A stretch of DNA of 64,000 bases from Dentipellis sp. KUC8613 (Eukaryota > Basidiomycota > Agaricomycetes > Russulales > Hericiaceae). A program made the position numbers and the translations under genes. The notes beneath the pieces were generated by a model, which ran no database searches, was not told where the DNA came from, and saw nothing but the letters and a program-made list of their open reading frames with translations. Positions 34,105 through 45,338 of the stretch are shown here, piece by piece; position 1 is the first letter of the stretch, and the number at the start of each line of letters is the position of its first letter. The stretch covers positions 326,671 to 390,670 of the forward strand of contig NSJX01000024.1 of assembly GCA_002286715.1 (NCBI GenBank), given 5' to 3'.

Positions 34105-35446
34105 GAGATGAGCAGAGAGAGGCACTGGATGAAATGGGTCCAAAAGCTCAAGAGAGTGCTTGTCAAAGTGAAAAGGCTCCAGAGCATATGAACTCTGTTC
34201 TGAAGTTTAGCAGAGCTCATCCGCCCGAAGCTAGATGCGCCTTCGATCTCATGATCTGAGTGATGAGCCAAGCCGCAGAACGGAATATCCAGGACTCCAT
34301 TCGTCGTCTGAGACGGATGATGATAAACTATGATGGGTTTCACGATGACGCGCGGGCGAGACGTTCGTTCACTCGGGATGGACCAATGAGTGATAGTCCA
34401 GTGGCGATCATTTCGGAACTATTGAGAGCACGAGCAGCCTGACAGGCTTCAATGTAAATACGAGGTGGTTGTCAGCTAGCTGTGGGCGAGCACGAGGCTA
34501 TCTGTAAGAGGCGAAGGCCACGAACGGAAAGCCTCATCAATGGGAGCGAAGCGATATATATTTATATCTCTCACCTCGTCCTGGGTCAGATTATCGTAGA
34601 GTGTTGCATAGGGGAGCATATTCAATGCAATGCAGCGGCGCGGCGCGGGCAAAAGAGCGCTTCGAAGGCCAGTGAGTAAAAGACATGTTATACCTTGGCG
34701 ATAGATGTGCCTGCACTGCCAGGTGGCCCATAGTCAACGTAATTTTCACGTCCTCGTGGATCTCCAAAGATCGGGAGAATGCGATTCCTACGTTGCAGAG
34801 GGAACGTCAACGTTGAACGTTGAAAACTTGAACTGCGTTATGAACGAGCGCGCGCTCGAAGGAAAGGCGGCGCTAGGCTGCTACTAGCGCTATGGTCCTG
34901 GTTGAGGCGCCCGGACCGGCGAGTAATAAATTACCGGAGAGCGCTTGTCGCTAGTCGACCACACCTCAAATCACTTCAATCGACTCTCAGGCTCGCGGCG
35001 CCGCCGTCCACCTCGTCCACCTGTCTGAATGTGTGTATCCTGGAATCTGACGCGTCATATGAAGTTATCGCGAGCGCCTAGCGGCGGTAATGCGTAATGG
35101 GCACGGGAAAAGGCATTATCCAAAATTCCGGGGGTTTCAGGGTATGGACACCACTTAATGAACGTGTACGTGGTAGACATAGAGAGAGGAAAATATATGA
35201 GTAGACCAGTAATGATAATGATAGGTTATCAGGCAGGGAGATTAAGAGGGGAGACTGAGGAGAAAAATTAAGTACATCGAGACGATGCCACCAGCCGGAG
35301 AAAGACATGTATCGCAGCAGAAATACGAAGGAAAGAGTATGAGCCTGATCAAGAGAAAAGGCGCACTGAAGTATATTGAGGGCGTAGCGTTGTCCTACGT
35401 ATGCATGTCCAACCTGTCCGCGAGTATGTATGTTGTCGACCACAGC
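34105..35446. other. Spacer between copies C and D
   Basis: 1.3 kb with no assignable gene. Contains the copy C promoter and the copy D 3' flank. ORFs here (for example plus 34482-34679) have no recognisable motif. Confidence 0.45.
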
Positions 35447-36659
35447 CTAGACGTCCTGGAGTTCCGAGTCAACTGATTGGTCCGCTTTCGATGGACGATC
35501 CTTTGCTGAAGGGTAGAACATCAACGGGCCTGGCTGCGTGACCGCCGCGTCCGAGCTCGGAGGGGTGTCAAAGAGGACGCCGCTACCCGCGGCCTGAGTG
35601 ACCTGCGAAAAGATATCCTTGGACCAACCCGAGCCTATCGCTACGCGGAAAATAATAAGTTGCGGGGATGTCGCCTGTCATTCGCAATGATGTCAGCACC
35701 AAGCACAGACATAGAGCAGGTAGTGATCGACGTACACATAAAACCCCCCAAATAAAAGAGATCGCGAGCTCTACGGGACTCTTCACTGCATAAGTGACAA
35801 TCACACCAATTCCGAGTAGGCTCAGCGGCAACGCGGACTCGACGAAGATGGAAACAATGCTTGTGTATTTCGCTCCGACTCGCGCTGGTAAGATAGAGCG
35901 GATGAGGCTGCGCATCACGAGAAGACGGACGCTGATGAGTGTCGTCAAGATGACATTGAGAGTAACCGAAAGCGCTATCCAGGCGACAGCAAACTGCGAG
36001 TACGTTCTGGCGAGTGGATTATGGCCGGGGAGTGCGGAATCTACTAAGTAGACCACGGCCATCGCTGGAGAATGATCTGCGTTGGCCGACATACATGCAC
36101 AAGAAGAATTCGGCTCACCTATAGACGCGAAGTACACTAGCAAGGGAACTGCCATGACCCAGAGCCGAGATCCCCAGATGATGTAGCAGCGATAAAGCTG
36201 CTGGGATTAGACCTTCGAATCCTGGCTGGTGAGAAATATCTACTGACCAGCAGACCATCTCCCATGAAGTTCATGGCTACCCCAGCTGTCAATCCGAGCG
36301 CGTTGTACCACCACACTGTGGTGTTCTCCGCGATGAAGATGGCGGGGTCCATCTCGGCTCTATGCTCAATCCATGCTTCTTCGCCGAACAAAAGGTTCGT
36401 CGCCACAAGCACGGTCAGAAAAACTAGCAAAATAGCCCCATACATGACGAAGAAACGCTGTATCTTGGAGTGGATCGATTCCTTTGCGAGAAAGAAAGTT
36501 ACGGACTGAAAATACATTATTAGGTGAAAGCCTGCACAAAACACTATGAATAACATTGGTAATGGAAAGACAAGGGCAATCCTTCTCACCGTAAAGAATG
36601 AGACCTACTACGTTTCCGAAGTACAAGGCGCGTTCCCTTGTGATCTCTTCATTTTCCAT
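35447..36659 (-). CDS. Seven-helix membrane protein of unknown function, tandem copy D
   Basis: Fourth tandem copy, 329 residues: exons 36659-36590 (70), 36531-36248 (284), 36197-36119 (79), 36064-35736 (329) and 35674-35447 (228). Blocks include ERALYFGNVVGLILYG, FGEEAWIEHRAEMDP, WWYNALGLTAGVA, LYRCYIIWGSRLW, LTTLISVRLLVMRSLIRSIL, YTSIVSIFVESALPLSLLGI and FRVAIGSGWSKDIFSQVT, with a tail ending SELQDV. The reading frame is intact with no premature stop, so all four copies look functional. Expression and ligand are unknown. Confidence 0.88.
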
Positions 36660-37713
36660 GAAGTTGAGTAGCTAAGGCGTGTACAGTGAGTGCGAAAATT
36701 ATGTCGAGGCGACTGTCATGGAGGAAGAGGTTTTATCCTGTTTAAATACGATCCTACTCTTACACTTGGCGAGGCTAAACCGTTTGGAACTAGACACGAG
36801 TACACAATGGGCTGACATAGAAGTGTATAAGGGAAGGCATTGTGCTGCATCCGTCGAAAAGCGTGTCGAAGAAACCGCGATCAGTTTCAAGATGACGCAG
36901 GAGCATTGATCTACGACAGAGCATGTGGCCAATAGCACGACATTTATCATTTCGGCGCCACTGAGAGTAGATGGGCGGGTTCTGATGTACCCCAGAAGAC
37001 CTGAAGCGTCGGTTGATCAGCTCAGCGCGTATACGAGCAGGGCAATACCTATTATCAAGACACCGTCAGACCGAAGTTCACGGAAAAAAGGCGCTGGAAG
37101 ATGACTAGTATGGATCTATATTCCTCACCTGATAACCTTGAAACTATAACCGTCTCTCATTATCGCCGCCGCAGCGACCCCTCTTATCGTGGAGCGCCGC
37201 ATTGCCTTTCAAGAACGAAGTATAACCGGTGATTCAAGCACATCAGAGAGTGGGAATTACCAGTAGATAGGATCAGCCTTACCAAATGCTCTCCGTGTGA
37301 TCAACATACCGAGAGATCCGCAGAGTAGGACACACTAGGTTATTCAATGTCAATTTGAGGCGGCAAGAGTATAGAGTCGACGCACCAGATGACGAGTTCA
37401 CGATAAGATATCCTATCTGCGATGTGCATCTCAGACTCAGATAGCTCGCATGCGGATTGTTCTGATAGCGAGCTTCGGAGGGTAAAGAGCCGAAGGCATT
37501 GTTAAAGCATCTCTCTGCAGCAGAAGAAAGCTACGCGCTCCATCGAATGGCGATATGTATTCATCCGGCGCAGACCATATATCCAAGAAATCCAAGCATA
37601 CAGCATAAGCATTTAATCCGATCCAACAATTCGTCACTGCGAGTGCGACAAGGATATGAGCAACATATCAAGAGACCTTCATCGACAACATACCTCTGCA
37701 ACTCTTGAATCAG
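36660..37713. other. Spacer between copy D and the first UstYa-like gene
   Basis: Promoter side of copy D and 3' side of the UstYa-like gene. Only short ORFs are present, and no fifth copy of the membrane protein is detectable. Confidence 0.45.
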
Positions 37714-38334
37714 TTACGCCAGATGCTCAGCTTGATTGCGCAGCATTTCGCGATACACCACATCCCAGTCTCTGCACTGAGCGGTGTCGGAATAGGCATG
37801 TGCAGGATTCCCCAATACACTATCGAGCGTGACATCGGACTGGCAGAGCACGGCCTGCCGGAGATAGTTCAGACAATGTCTGACTAACTCCGGGGGATGA
37901 GTGGCATCGTCCCAGCCTTGAGCGTGCGCAGTCGCAGTGCGTAAAATGTCGACACAGCGGAGCTGGTGGACCATCGCGATGCTGAATGGCCTCGAATGCT
38001 CTCCGAGATAGATCATCCCGTTGTTCGGGATCATCGCGTTCCACTGGTCGCTCGCCTCGGTGCCATTCATCTGATAGTGAACGGTTGGCTCAACGGCGAC
38101 CATGACTGGCCCTGGCTCAGGAATGGGCCATGTCAAAGGATAGTCGTCCCCAGTGTAGCCTACAATGAACGCGCGTTAGCGAGAACGTGACGGCAGAAGT
38201 GAGTCAACTTCACTGTACGATTTGTCGCGACGTTCCGACAAGGTCTCATGGATATACAAGATAAAAGCAATCTTCAAGATGATGCAGAAGACCAGGATGA
38301 CAATGCTCGACGACTGAGACTTGGGGGAGTGCAT
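37714..38334 (-). CDS. UstYa/DUF3328-like protein with altered HxxHC motifs
   Basis: Two exons (38334-38214, 38159-37714) give 188 residues. The start MHSPKSQSSSIV leads straight into a single membrane helix (IVILVFCIILKIAFILYI). The DUF3328 region begins at YTGDDYPLTWP and contains FSIAMVHQLRCVDILR, VRHCLNYLRQAVLCQSD and CRDWDVVYREM. UstYa-type proteins are membrane-tethered oxidases/cyclases of fungal peptide natural products (ustiloxin, cyclochlorotine), and their two HxxHC motifs are thought essential. Here the first reads HQLRC (second His lost) and the second reads LVRHC (first His lost), whereas the paralogue at 42282 keeps both. Altered or lost catalysis is inferred. The donor after TACA (GTGAAG) is the least certain splice site. 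Confidence 0.85.
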
Positions 38335-39158
38335 TCTAGTGCAGCAGCGCCAACACAAGAGGGTGTCGAGCTTGAGGGTCCGTGACCGAAAGACCCGTTT
38401 TACCGTAGAGTTGTAACAGCATCGGCAGAAGGTCCGTGTCCCGTGTGATTCGCCCACCCCTGTGAATCTTCATACGTTGGTAGAACTGTATCACTGTGTC
38501 GCAGAGGGAATAGGTTAGACTATGTCACGAACGAGGAGACGAGACCGAACTTTTTGGAGAGCGTTGAGCGCTCCGGCGTATTCCGGCTGAGTTTTGATGG
38601 AGCCGGTAACTTGGCTGAAGATCTTCAACTAGAACACGACTCCGCGCTTGCCACTGCCAGCGATGATCCAATGTGATGGCCACTGGGGAATCCTGGATGC
38701 TCATGATCCAACAGAAGACGCAACCGGGAACAAAAACATCCGAATCTTAATCAGACATGCGCGCGCACTCACTCGATGTTGACAGGATCAGCGCACAACA
38801 GGCGATGGCTGCGCTTCTCGCTCTGCTCCGCATGCCCTCGTCTTTCTAGCCCAAGCAAAAGGTGCACACACTGCCATCGCATGGATCTGGAAAAGAGGAA
38901 AACATATCGGTATGTGGCCGAAAATCCACCCTCTCTTCCTCGTGAAGATGCGCCTATCTCACAATGCTATCGCTCATGACACGGCATTTCTTCGCACTCT
39001 TTCTCAAGAATAATACATTTTTCAGTCCTCGCCTCTCACTGCTTCGCAATGATTTGAAAAAAACAACTATGCGATACTTCACAGTCCGTTGAACCTGGCT
39101 CCGGAGCTCTCAAGATATACTACTCGTAATCGTACAAATCTCTTCGCCGAACAAATCA
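38335..39158. other. Spacer between UstYa-like and But2-like genes
   Basis: Promoter of the UstYa-like gene and 3' flank of the But2-like gene. A plus-strand ORF at 38776-38979 has no start context, motif or partner exon. No gene called. Confidence 0.45.
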
Positions 39159-40157
39159 CTAGATGGTCTGATATTGCTTCAAGAAAAGGCCTGTCCGCGG
39201 CGCACTGAGCTCGTGTCCTCAACTGTGATATGTGAGTACGCACCGAAAAACTTTCTGTCCGCCACGTTGATATCCAGAAGACAGCCGGGAGTCGAACAAG
39301 TGACCTCGATCGTCTGCAACGAGCCCGACGCACAGGCGTATCCAGGCAACTCTTGAGTCGTTCCTGGCGTAGCGACCAATGTCCCCAGGTGCTTTCCGCG
39401 AGGCGGCTTGGTTTTCCAGGAAAGTTTGTGAGCTTTGATCCTCTTCTCCGTCGAGAGCATCCAGACGTCAAGCTCAACGCTTTCAGCCAGGCCAGAGATT
39501 GTCGCTTGAGGAGCATCGACTTCACTCCGTGCAGGGATCGCAAGCGTGATTCTGCATTTCTCCATCCCATAGTCCTGAACGCGGAACTGCGCGATCGTCG
39601 ACGTCTATCTCCCCGGTCAGATTCGGACGAAAGAAGCAAACATGGAACTTATCACCTTTTCGTTCACCAGGACACGTCTGTCGTCCAGTGGCACGAGCCC
39701 ATCGGGGGACATCCATGAGTCGGGCCACTGCGGGAAGACCTTGTTGGGCTCGGCCGAAGAGACTTGCCACAGAGCACGTCCGAGGTTGAAAATTGGTCCA
39801 CTCTGTGTACTCCGGGACTTATTACGGTACAGATTGTCGAAACCGATGTAGGGGCTTCGGAATTCGAGTGAGTCTACATCGAGAGGCGCCGAGGCCTTGA
39901 AGTAACGGATGCCCAGTTGGAGAACTAGGAGGGTGTCGACAATGGTGCAGGTGACGATGATGAGGGTAGCAAGACGTATGATGCGATACGCTGTATGAGA
40001 GGTATCGACGGCCAGGTCTCCGACATCTACGTTCGCTGCAAAGGCATGTGAGCAGCATGCGAGGAGACATGATACCGTAATGTTCACTTTTCTCGTCAAC
40101 TAAAGGTTCTTGCTCATCGTGTTGAGGCAGGGACGTGTATTCGCGACGACTCGCCAT
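39159..40157 (-). CDS. But2 C-terminal-domain-like membrane-anchored protein
   Basis: A small single-pass protein of the basidiomycete But2-like group. Its role is unknown; the domain is named after a yeast ubiquitin-like-protein binder. Exon 1 (40157-40088) encodes a soluble N-terminus MASRREYTSLPQHDEQEP. Exon 2 (40035-39656) has a membrane helix (IIRLATLIIVTCTIVDTLLV), then IGFDNLYRN, WQVSSAEPNKVFPQWPDSW and LVPLDDRRVLVNEK. Exon 3 from 39604 continues TSTIAQFRVQDYGMEKC and the domain to ADRKFFGA. The end is uncertain: a very short intron (35 bases, ending CTCAG) would give GLFLKQYQTI, typical of the family, with stop at 39159; without it the frame ends FFGAYSHITVEDTSSVRRGQ. Neighbours are UstYa-like genes, but a shared pathway is not shown. 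Confidence 0.75.
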
Positions 40158-41344
40158 TATTCCTTCTGGAGAGATGCTGAGAACAGTCCAGCCCGGTGTA
40201 TCAGCGGAAGATGAGAACAAGGCGAGGGCGTTCAAATGCGCACTTCTAGAGGTGATATGCAGCAACAGAGGGAACGTTATCTTAGCGGTGAAGATAAGAC
40301 TCGAAGGGATGGTGGATCGAACCTTGAACTTGAGCTTGAGAAGTAGGACATCTTCTATCCGTCATTCGCCGCCGATCCCTTACCCGCACATGGCATACAG
40401 ATTTGGCAAGGAATTCTCTGTGCTGAAGGCAGTTCAAGGAATTGACTGGTTTCGATCTCTGCATCCCGGTCCATCGATGCGGTCGAAGCATTCGGTAACA
40501 CATACAGCAATGGAGTATTCGAAGGACCCTCGAGAATGGCCCCTTTCCTGCTATATCGTTCTAAGGGTTTCTCTTCAGATGGTCAATCAAATTGGATCCT
40601 GCCCCAGTTTAGTGTCGGTCCGGCGGAGCCCACGAGGCCCGACCAACGACTTGGTGAGCACTCAGCGGATTTGAAGATTTCACACAAGTAGCTTCTTCCC
40701 GCTAGTGCAATACTTATATGGGCATCAATTTACCAATCACGCCCTCGCGCCCCAAAAATCTCTCAGTGCCGATTCCAACATTCGCCCACTCACCCTACAC
40801 CCGCATCTAGTATACTACAGTGACGCCAGCTTCTCGTGTAAACACTATTTTTCAACCTCTCAACCCAGGTGATGCCTATACTCTACGAGTCGGCGGTCCC
40901 TCCTCACAGCACTATGCAAGCTTGCGCCAGTACGTGCTGCGCTGACTCGGTGATGGTCGCTCTGAAAATTCTTGACCTAGAGGCGTTCTCCGGAAGTCCT
41001 TCGCCACATTAGGTGACTTAAGGCCTCGAGTCAAATATTCATAACACACATTGATTCGCTTTCCATTGATTGGCCGATGAAGAACTAAGGTACTGATTCA
41101 TTTGCAACACTCGGCATACTGCATCTTGCTTAAGCCTTCATCAAATCTTCTATCATAATCCACCGCTTAGCCTCACAATCTTGCCCACTCACTCCACAAC
41201 CTACCAGTACATTCATCAACTAGCCTGCCAAGGGTTCTTCACTCCGTCGACTCGTGCCCCGCTTCGGCTGCGGCAAGCTCAAGCTGATAGATATGTGGTC
41301 GATGGATCGGCGGGCGCCCTGTAGGGATTTCAATAGAGTTCCAT
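40158..41344. other. Spacer between But2-like gene and peptide gene
   Basis: No gene called. The left part overlaps the But2-like promoter and contains a plus-strand ORF (40135-40674) without recognisable features. The right part is AT-richer. Confidence 0.45.
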
Positions 41345-41485
41345 TCAAGGCGACAGTGTAGTAGTCTGCATACTATTAGGAAGGTCGGGCTCAACGACAG
41401 GAGCACGTCTGTCGGGAATGGATGCGGCGAGTGTCGAGCCAGTGAAAAGGACGGTCAAGATGAAGAGGACTATGGTGGACTTCAT
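41345..41485 (-). CDS. Tiny secreted peptide precursor candidate
   Basis: A 46-residue ORF too short for usual gene calling. A clean signal peptide (MKSTIVLFILTVLFTGSTLA) is followed by ASIP, a dibasic DRR and the 18-residue tail APVVEPDLPNSMQTTTLSP (starting after the first residues of the dibasic site). A TATA box lies about 90 bases upstream (41574-41582, minus strand). It is divergent from the intact UstYa-like gene at 42282. A second, frame-broken relative sits beside the decayed UstYa copy (45339-45470). Dikaritin-type RiPP precursors also have a signal peptide, dibasic cleavage sites and a UstYa neighbour, but those usually carry repeated cores, which are absent here. A small secreted effector or a chance ORF remains possible. 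A spli­ced 3' extension cannot be excluded. Confidence 0.5.
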   Translation of the reverse strand: MKSTIVLFILTVLFTGSTLAASIPDRRAPVVEPDLPNSMQTTTLSP

Positions 41486-42281
41486 GTTGAAAAGATATAT
41501 GAGAGATGTTTGATAGAGTGATTGTATGAGCTGTTGTCACTTGTGAGAAATCTACGATGGCCGGGACGGTTGCCCTTTTATGAAGGCCCACAGGCCATTT
41601 CCGAGTCAACAAGGTTTCCAAGCTTGTCTTTATCTTGAAGAAGACGGATAAACGGCGTTGATTCGTAATCACCCATCATACATCAGTGGTGATCCACCAA
41701 AGGGCCCTCGACTCTGAATCCGTTGTAGCACATTAGCCATGTAGCCATGTGAGACTTCGCGCATACAATTTCGGTCTATGCTTGATGGAAATGACTCCGA
41801 ATGAGCGAGTACACGACCTACAAGTCGTGACGATGAGGCCTTTGTGGGTATACTTGCATTCTTCCGTGGATCTCCCGCAGAAGTTGGCGATTGAACATTG
41901 CAGCTATGGTGAAACGATTTGCATGAGATAGCTGCGCTGCCGCCGCTCCAGGATCCACACGAGCCCGAAGTGTTTTCTCAAGTCTTTCTTGACCAATATG
42001 TAAAGGAGATTTGCAAAGGTCACCAGAAAATGCACGTACTTCAGATGCCTGAATAAGACGTAGAGACATTCAAGTATGTCCAAGACTGAATTAGGCTGCT
42101 GGACGAATTGATTCTGCATGAAGCCCGGAGGACAAGGTCGTGCCTCCCCGAACGTTAACGAGATTCGTTCCTATATCGGGCGATTTAGAACCCGCCGGAG
42201 TAATTTACTTCAGCTAGTCCAAGCGTGTTCCCCAATCGCCAGGCTCAACCCGCCGTCCACAACCCAACGCTCTCCTAGTCA
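41486..42281. other. Divergent spacer between peptide and UstYa-like gene
   Basis: Contains the promoters of both. Besides the TATA element at 41574-41582, no gene is seen; an ORF at 41749-41931 plus has no features. Confidence 0.45.
41574..41582 (-). promoter_or_regulatory. TATA box of peptide gene
   Basis: CATAAAAGG on the minus strand, about 90 bases before the peptide ATG at 41485. This spacing matches the other TATA-containing genes of the window and supports real transcription of the small ORF. Confidence 0.5.
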
Positions 42282-43052
42282 ATGGTCATGAATCCACCGA
42301 AGTCGAATGTCTCTGCATTCGCAACCACAATTGCGTTGCTTAGTATTTCATCTATCATCCTCACATACTCGTTCTGTCTTGGTATAAACAAAGTCAAAGG
42401 TCCAGCCTCGCAGTCGCCAAGCAATTTGACGCCATTGAATCAGTACTGTATGTCTTCTCATATACTCTGAGGATTGCGTCTCACCAGAAGTAGCATACCA
42501 AGGAGATGATAACCCTCTCGTACTTTCAATAGATCTCAGCCGCGCAGTGCGGCTGGCGATGGAGGAGAGTGTGCACTTCCGTATAAATGGCCCTGATTCG
42601 TTTGAAGAATGGACATCCACCTGGCCTTACGGATCTAGTCCCATCCGCCTCGGGCCAGGACGGCGCGCGTTCTCAATAGCAATGCTTCATCAAATGCACT
42701 GCGTAGAATCCTTCCGTTCAGCACTCATACACGAAACTATTAGTAAAAGACACTTGCAACACTGCTTCGATTCATTGCGTCGGGCGATATTATGTGGCTC
42801 GGACTTGACACTTGAAGCAGGAGACTTTACACGCCGCAATTTTACCAAGGACACAGTCGGAGCCACACATGTCTGCCGAGACTGGGATGTTGTCTACAGA
42901 ACGGTTAGAGAAAACTGGGCGTCTTGGCTAGAATACGCCCATAGACACAACATGCCAGGTCAGTCTGCGGTTCAATCAGTATGTGAACGGCACTGACCCT
43001 TTATGTCGTTCCGCCAGCGTATTACGGAGACGATGTGGGCATGAACAACTAG
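42282..43052 (+). CDS. UstYa/DUF3328-like oxidase, intact motifs
   Basis: Three exons (42282-42447, 42491-42958, 43018-43052) give 222 residues in phase. One membrane helix follows a short N-terminus (FATTIALLSISSIILTYSF). The DUF3328 domain starts at AYQGDDNPLVLS and continues with ESVHFRINGPDSFEEW, GPGRRAFSIAMLHQMHC, SKRHLQHCFDSLRRAILCGSD and CRDWDVVYRTVRENW, ending AYYGDDVGMNN. Both HxxHC motifs are present (HQMHC, HLQHC), so it is predicted active. Family members catalyse oxidative cyclisation of ribosomal or non-ribosomal peptides, as in the ustiloxin, asperipin and cyclochlorotine pathways. The second exon needs an AAG acceptor, because the CAG three bases earlier gives a stop codon. 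It is divergent from a tiny secreted peptide ORF and is the closest relative of the pseudogene at 45940. Confidence 0.87.
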
Positions 43053-43992
43053 ATCGCGAAGACGATAAGACACAGCTTCAGCGGACATTTTCTGTAAGCA
43101 GTGACTTCGACATAGCCCAGGCTGGCCAGTCTGAAGATGGACTCATATTTAATTTTTCTCAAAGCAAAACCTAGTTTGAATATTCGGAAGCGGATGTCTT
43201 TCGTCATATACTATTTTGAATATGATTAGTTGGCTTCGTTCAATGTTGTGAGATGGCGTCGGTGTTCCCATATTCCTCTGTCCTGATGCTTGCACCTGAT
43301 ATTTACCTCAATCATTCACCATATCCACCGTGTTTTCTCTCATAAATATGTCAGCGAAATGTAGCGTCGATCACGTCGAGGCAGGACTGACCGGAAGTTG
43401 AAGGTTGCACGTTGAACATTGACACCGAACAGCTGAGAAAAGCCGGAAGGGCGCCCGGGAGGCTTGAACTGCCTTGCATGCGATATACATATGCCTGCGT
43501 GGCAGTAACAGATGCTAGGGACTCGGAGGTCATGTCAACCGATGGAAGATTGAGGATGGGACTCTCCATGGGTTGTCGGGATCCTCCGATAGGCTTGCTA
43601 AGCAACAGCTAGGTGACAACGGTAGCTGCGGGCAGCGCGGGTATGTGAGAATCTTCATGTTCTCCCTCTGCCTCTCGGACATTCTCCCTCAGCTTTCGGC
43701 CTTCAATGCGTTAATACTGAACGTGCACATACTGTATTAAGGTGACTGCAGTAATGTCATATAGGACATTAGGCCGGCAGTCTACACTACCCCGACTCCG
43801 ATAGCTTGATTTATCGCCAAGGTGAACCCATCAAGAAATTTGATTCTTAATCAACCATGCAGTTCCTGTGTTGCTTTTCCTGCCATACACTGCGCTGCCC
43901 GCACAAGAAATCGGTAAGTCTCCTAACTCATCCTCTCCACACCGATCTTGATCCAATACAGCCCTCCTCCCTGACGACGTGCTAGCTTGACT
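43053..43992. other. Spacer before GNAT gene
   Basis: No gene called. At 43858-43914 a short open exon (MQFLCCFSCHTLRCPHKKS) ends at a good donor (GTAAGT) and may be a 5' leader exon of the GNAT gene, but its frame link to the next exon was not resolved. Confidence 0.4.
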
Positions 43993-45017
43993 ATGCTGGA
44001 ATATACTATACGCCTTGTGCGAGAGCTCACGAGTCAGTAAATATTCTTCTGCGGAGTGTTCTTGTGGCTCTCATCCATCATGCACGTCAGATGCCCAGGT
44101 CGACGAAGTTGTCGCTCTGTCCGTCAGAGCGTTCAAAGATGGTGCGTGATACGACAAAATGGATCATGCGCGAGGGACCTATCACTTGAAGTACAGATCC
44201 CACAACCCGCATCCTGACTGGGGATAATTCTGACCTGGTGGATCCCTTGTTTCGCTCCATCGTCCGTGCTGGGGAACTTTGTGGTGCAATTTACCTCGCG
44301 ACCAATAAATCCGGCAGTGTCCTAGCTGTTGGTCTGTGGTTTGGTCCCGGGCAGGAGTTATGGTCAACGTACGCATATCTTCCTCAGTTCTCTCCCAATC
44401 GCTCATGGATCGTTCCTTAGTGTGGAACAACGCGAGCTTGGATTCAACGACCTGTTCGCACGGCTATCTCTAGATACTCAGAAATGGTGGACAGAAGTGG
44501 TAAGCCTTGACAGCCTCGTACGCCATGCTTGCAGTTCAAACCTCGGGAACAGTATGGTCCGAGGCTCGCCGAGTTCCTGCGCGGATGTATAGGAAACAAG
44601 GTAAGTTAACTTTGGAAGGGGGACTGTCCCTCTTGATCACGTTGTTGTTATTAGAAACGGGAGTCGTGGTACGCAAACCTCATCGCCACCGATCCCCATT
44701 GGCAGAGACATGGAATCGCCACTGCACTCGTCGAAGTCGTGTATCAACGGGTGAGTGTCTATGATACTTTTGACTTGACACTTAATTCTGATCTTCGACT
44801 AAGGCTATTGCGGATAAGACGATCCTGGCTCTATGCACAAGCAATGAAACCAACGTGCGTGTCAAACTTTGGTATCGGCCGTATCTCGCCTTAACTGAGC
44901 ATTGCGTAGACCGTTGTTTATCAACGGATGGGCTTCGAAGTGAAAGGGAGAGTGGATTTACCATCACCACGGGGTGAAATTCCAACGACCTGTCTTACGA
45001 AGACCCCATCGGAATAG
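43993..45017 (+). CDS. GNAT-family N-acetyltransferase
   Basis: A predicted acetyl-CoA-dependent acetyltransferase of unknown substrate. Nine short exons can be chained in phase from ATG 43993 to TAG 45017. The N-terminus reads LEYTIRLVRELTNAQVDEV, followed by TRILTGDNSDLVDPLFRSIV, AIYLATNKSGSVLAVGLWFG, WFGPGQELWST, a central segment, and the acetyl-CoA motif A region ANLIATDPHWQRHGIATAL (Q-R-H-G-I-A fits Q/R-x-x-G-x-G/A). Motif B follows as LALCTSNETN, then VYQRMGFEVKGRVDLPSP. The fold assignment is secure from motif A. Fungal members of this type act on small molecules or toxic amines. It lies within the UstYa/peptide region, so tailoring or self-protection of a product is possible but only inferred from position. 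Confidence 0.85.
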
Positions 45018-45338
45018 AGGCTGTTGCCTTGCCCCTGGAATTTGGTTCCAAATGCCGACATGTTTGTCTAGATCTGGGCCAGCGGTGTGTTCACAAATGT
45101 TGGAATAAGAATATTATCTCTTTTTATAGCCGGCAGACAATCAGCCAATTTTTATTCGACAGCTTGATACGCGCAAAAGAGACGATCACCTCTAAGCCTA
45201 GGCCGCCTCACCGATGTAGTGCTCTAATCCTGTTCCTTCTACATCTGTACATGAGTGAATCGGGTGGACAATCCGGCGTATCCGGGTCTAATGTCCAAAA
45301 GGAACTAAATTTGCTCCAAGAGCACTTCAGGGCCACAT
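45018..45338. other. Spacer after GNAT gene
   Basis: 3' flank of the GNAT gene and the region downstream of the peptide relic. Read in the alternative frame, the peptide relic would continue into this interval (stop near 45308). No other feature is seen. Confidence 0.4.

Noticed and set aside
42448..42490. CAG acceptor at 42487 for exon 2 of the intact UstYa-like gene
   Set aside because: Joining exon 1 (ending TAC T) to the sequence after this CAG creates TAA at once; the AAG acceptor three bases later restores AYQGDDNP.
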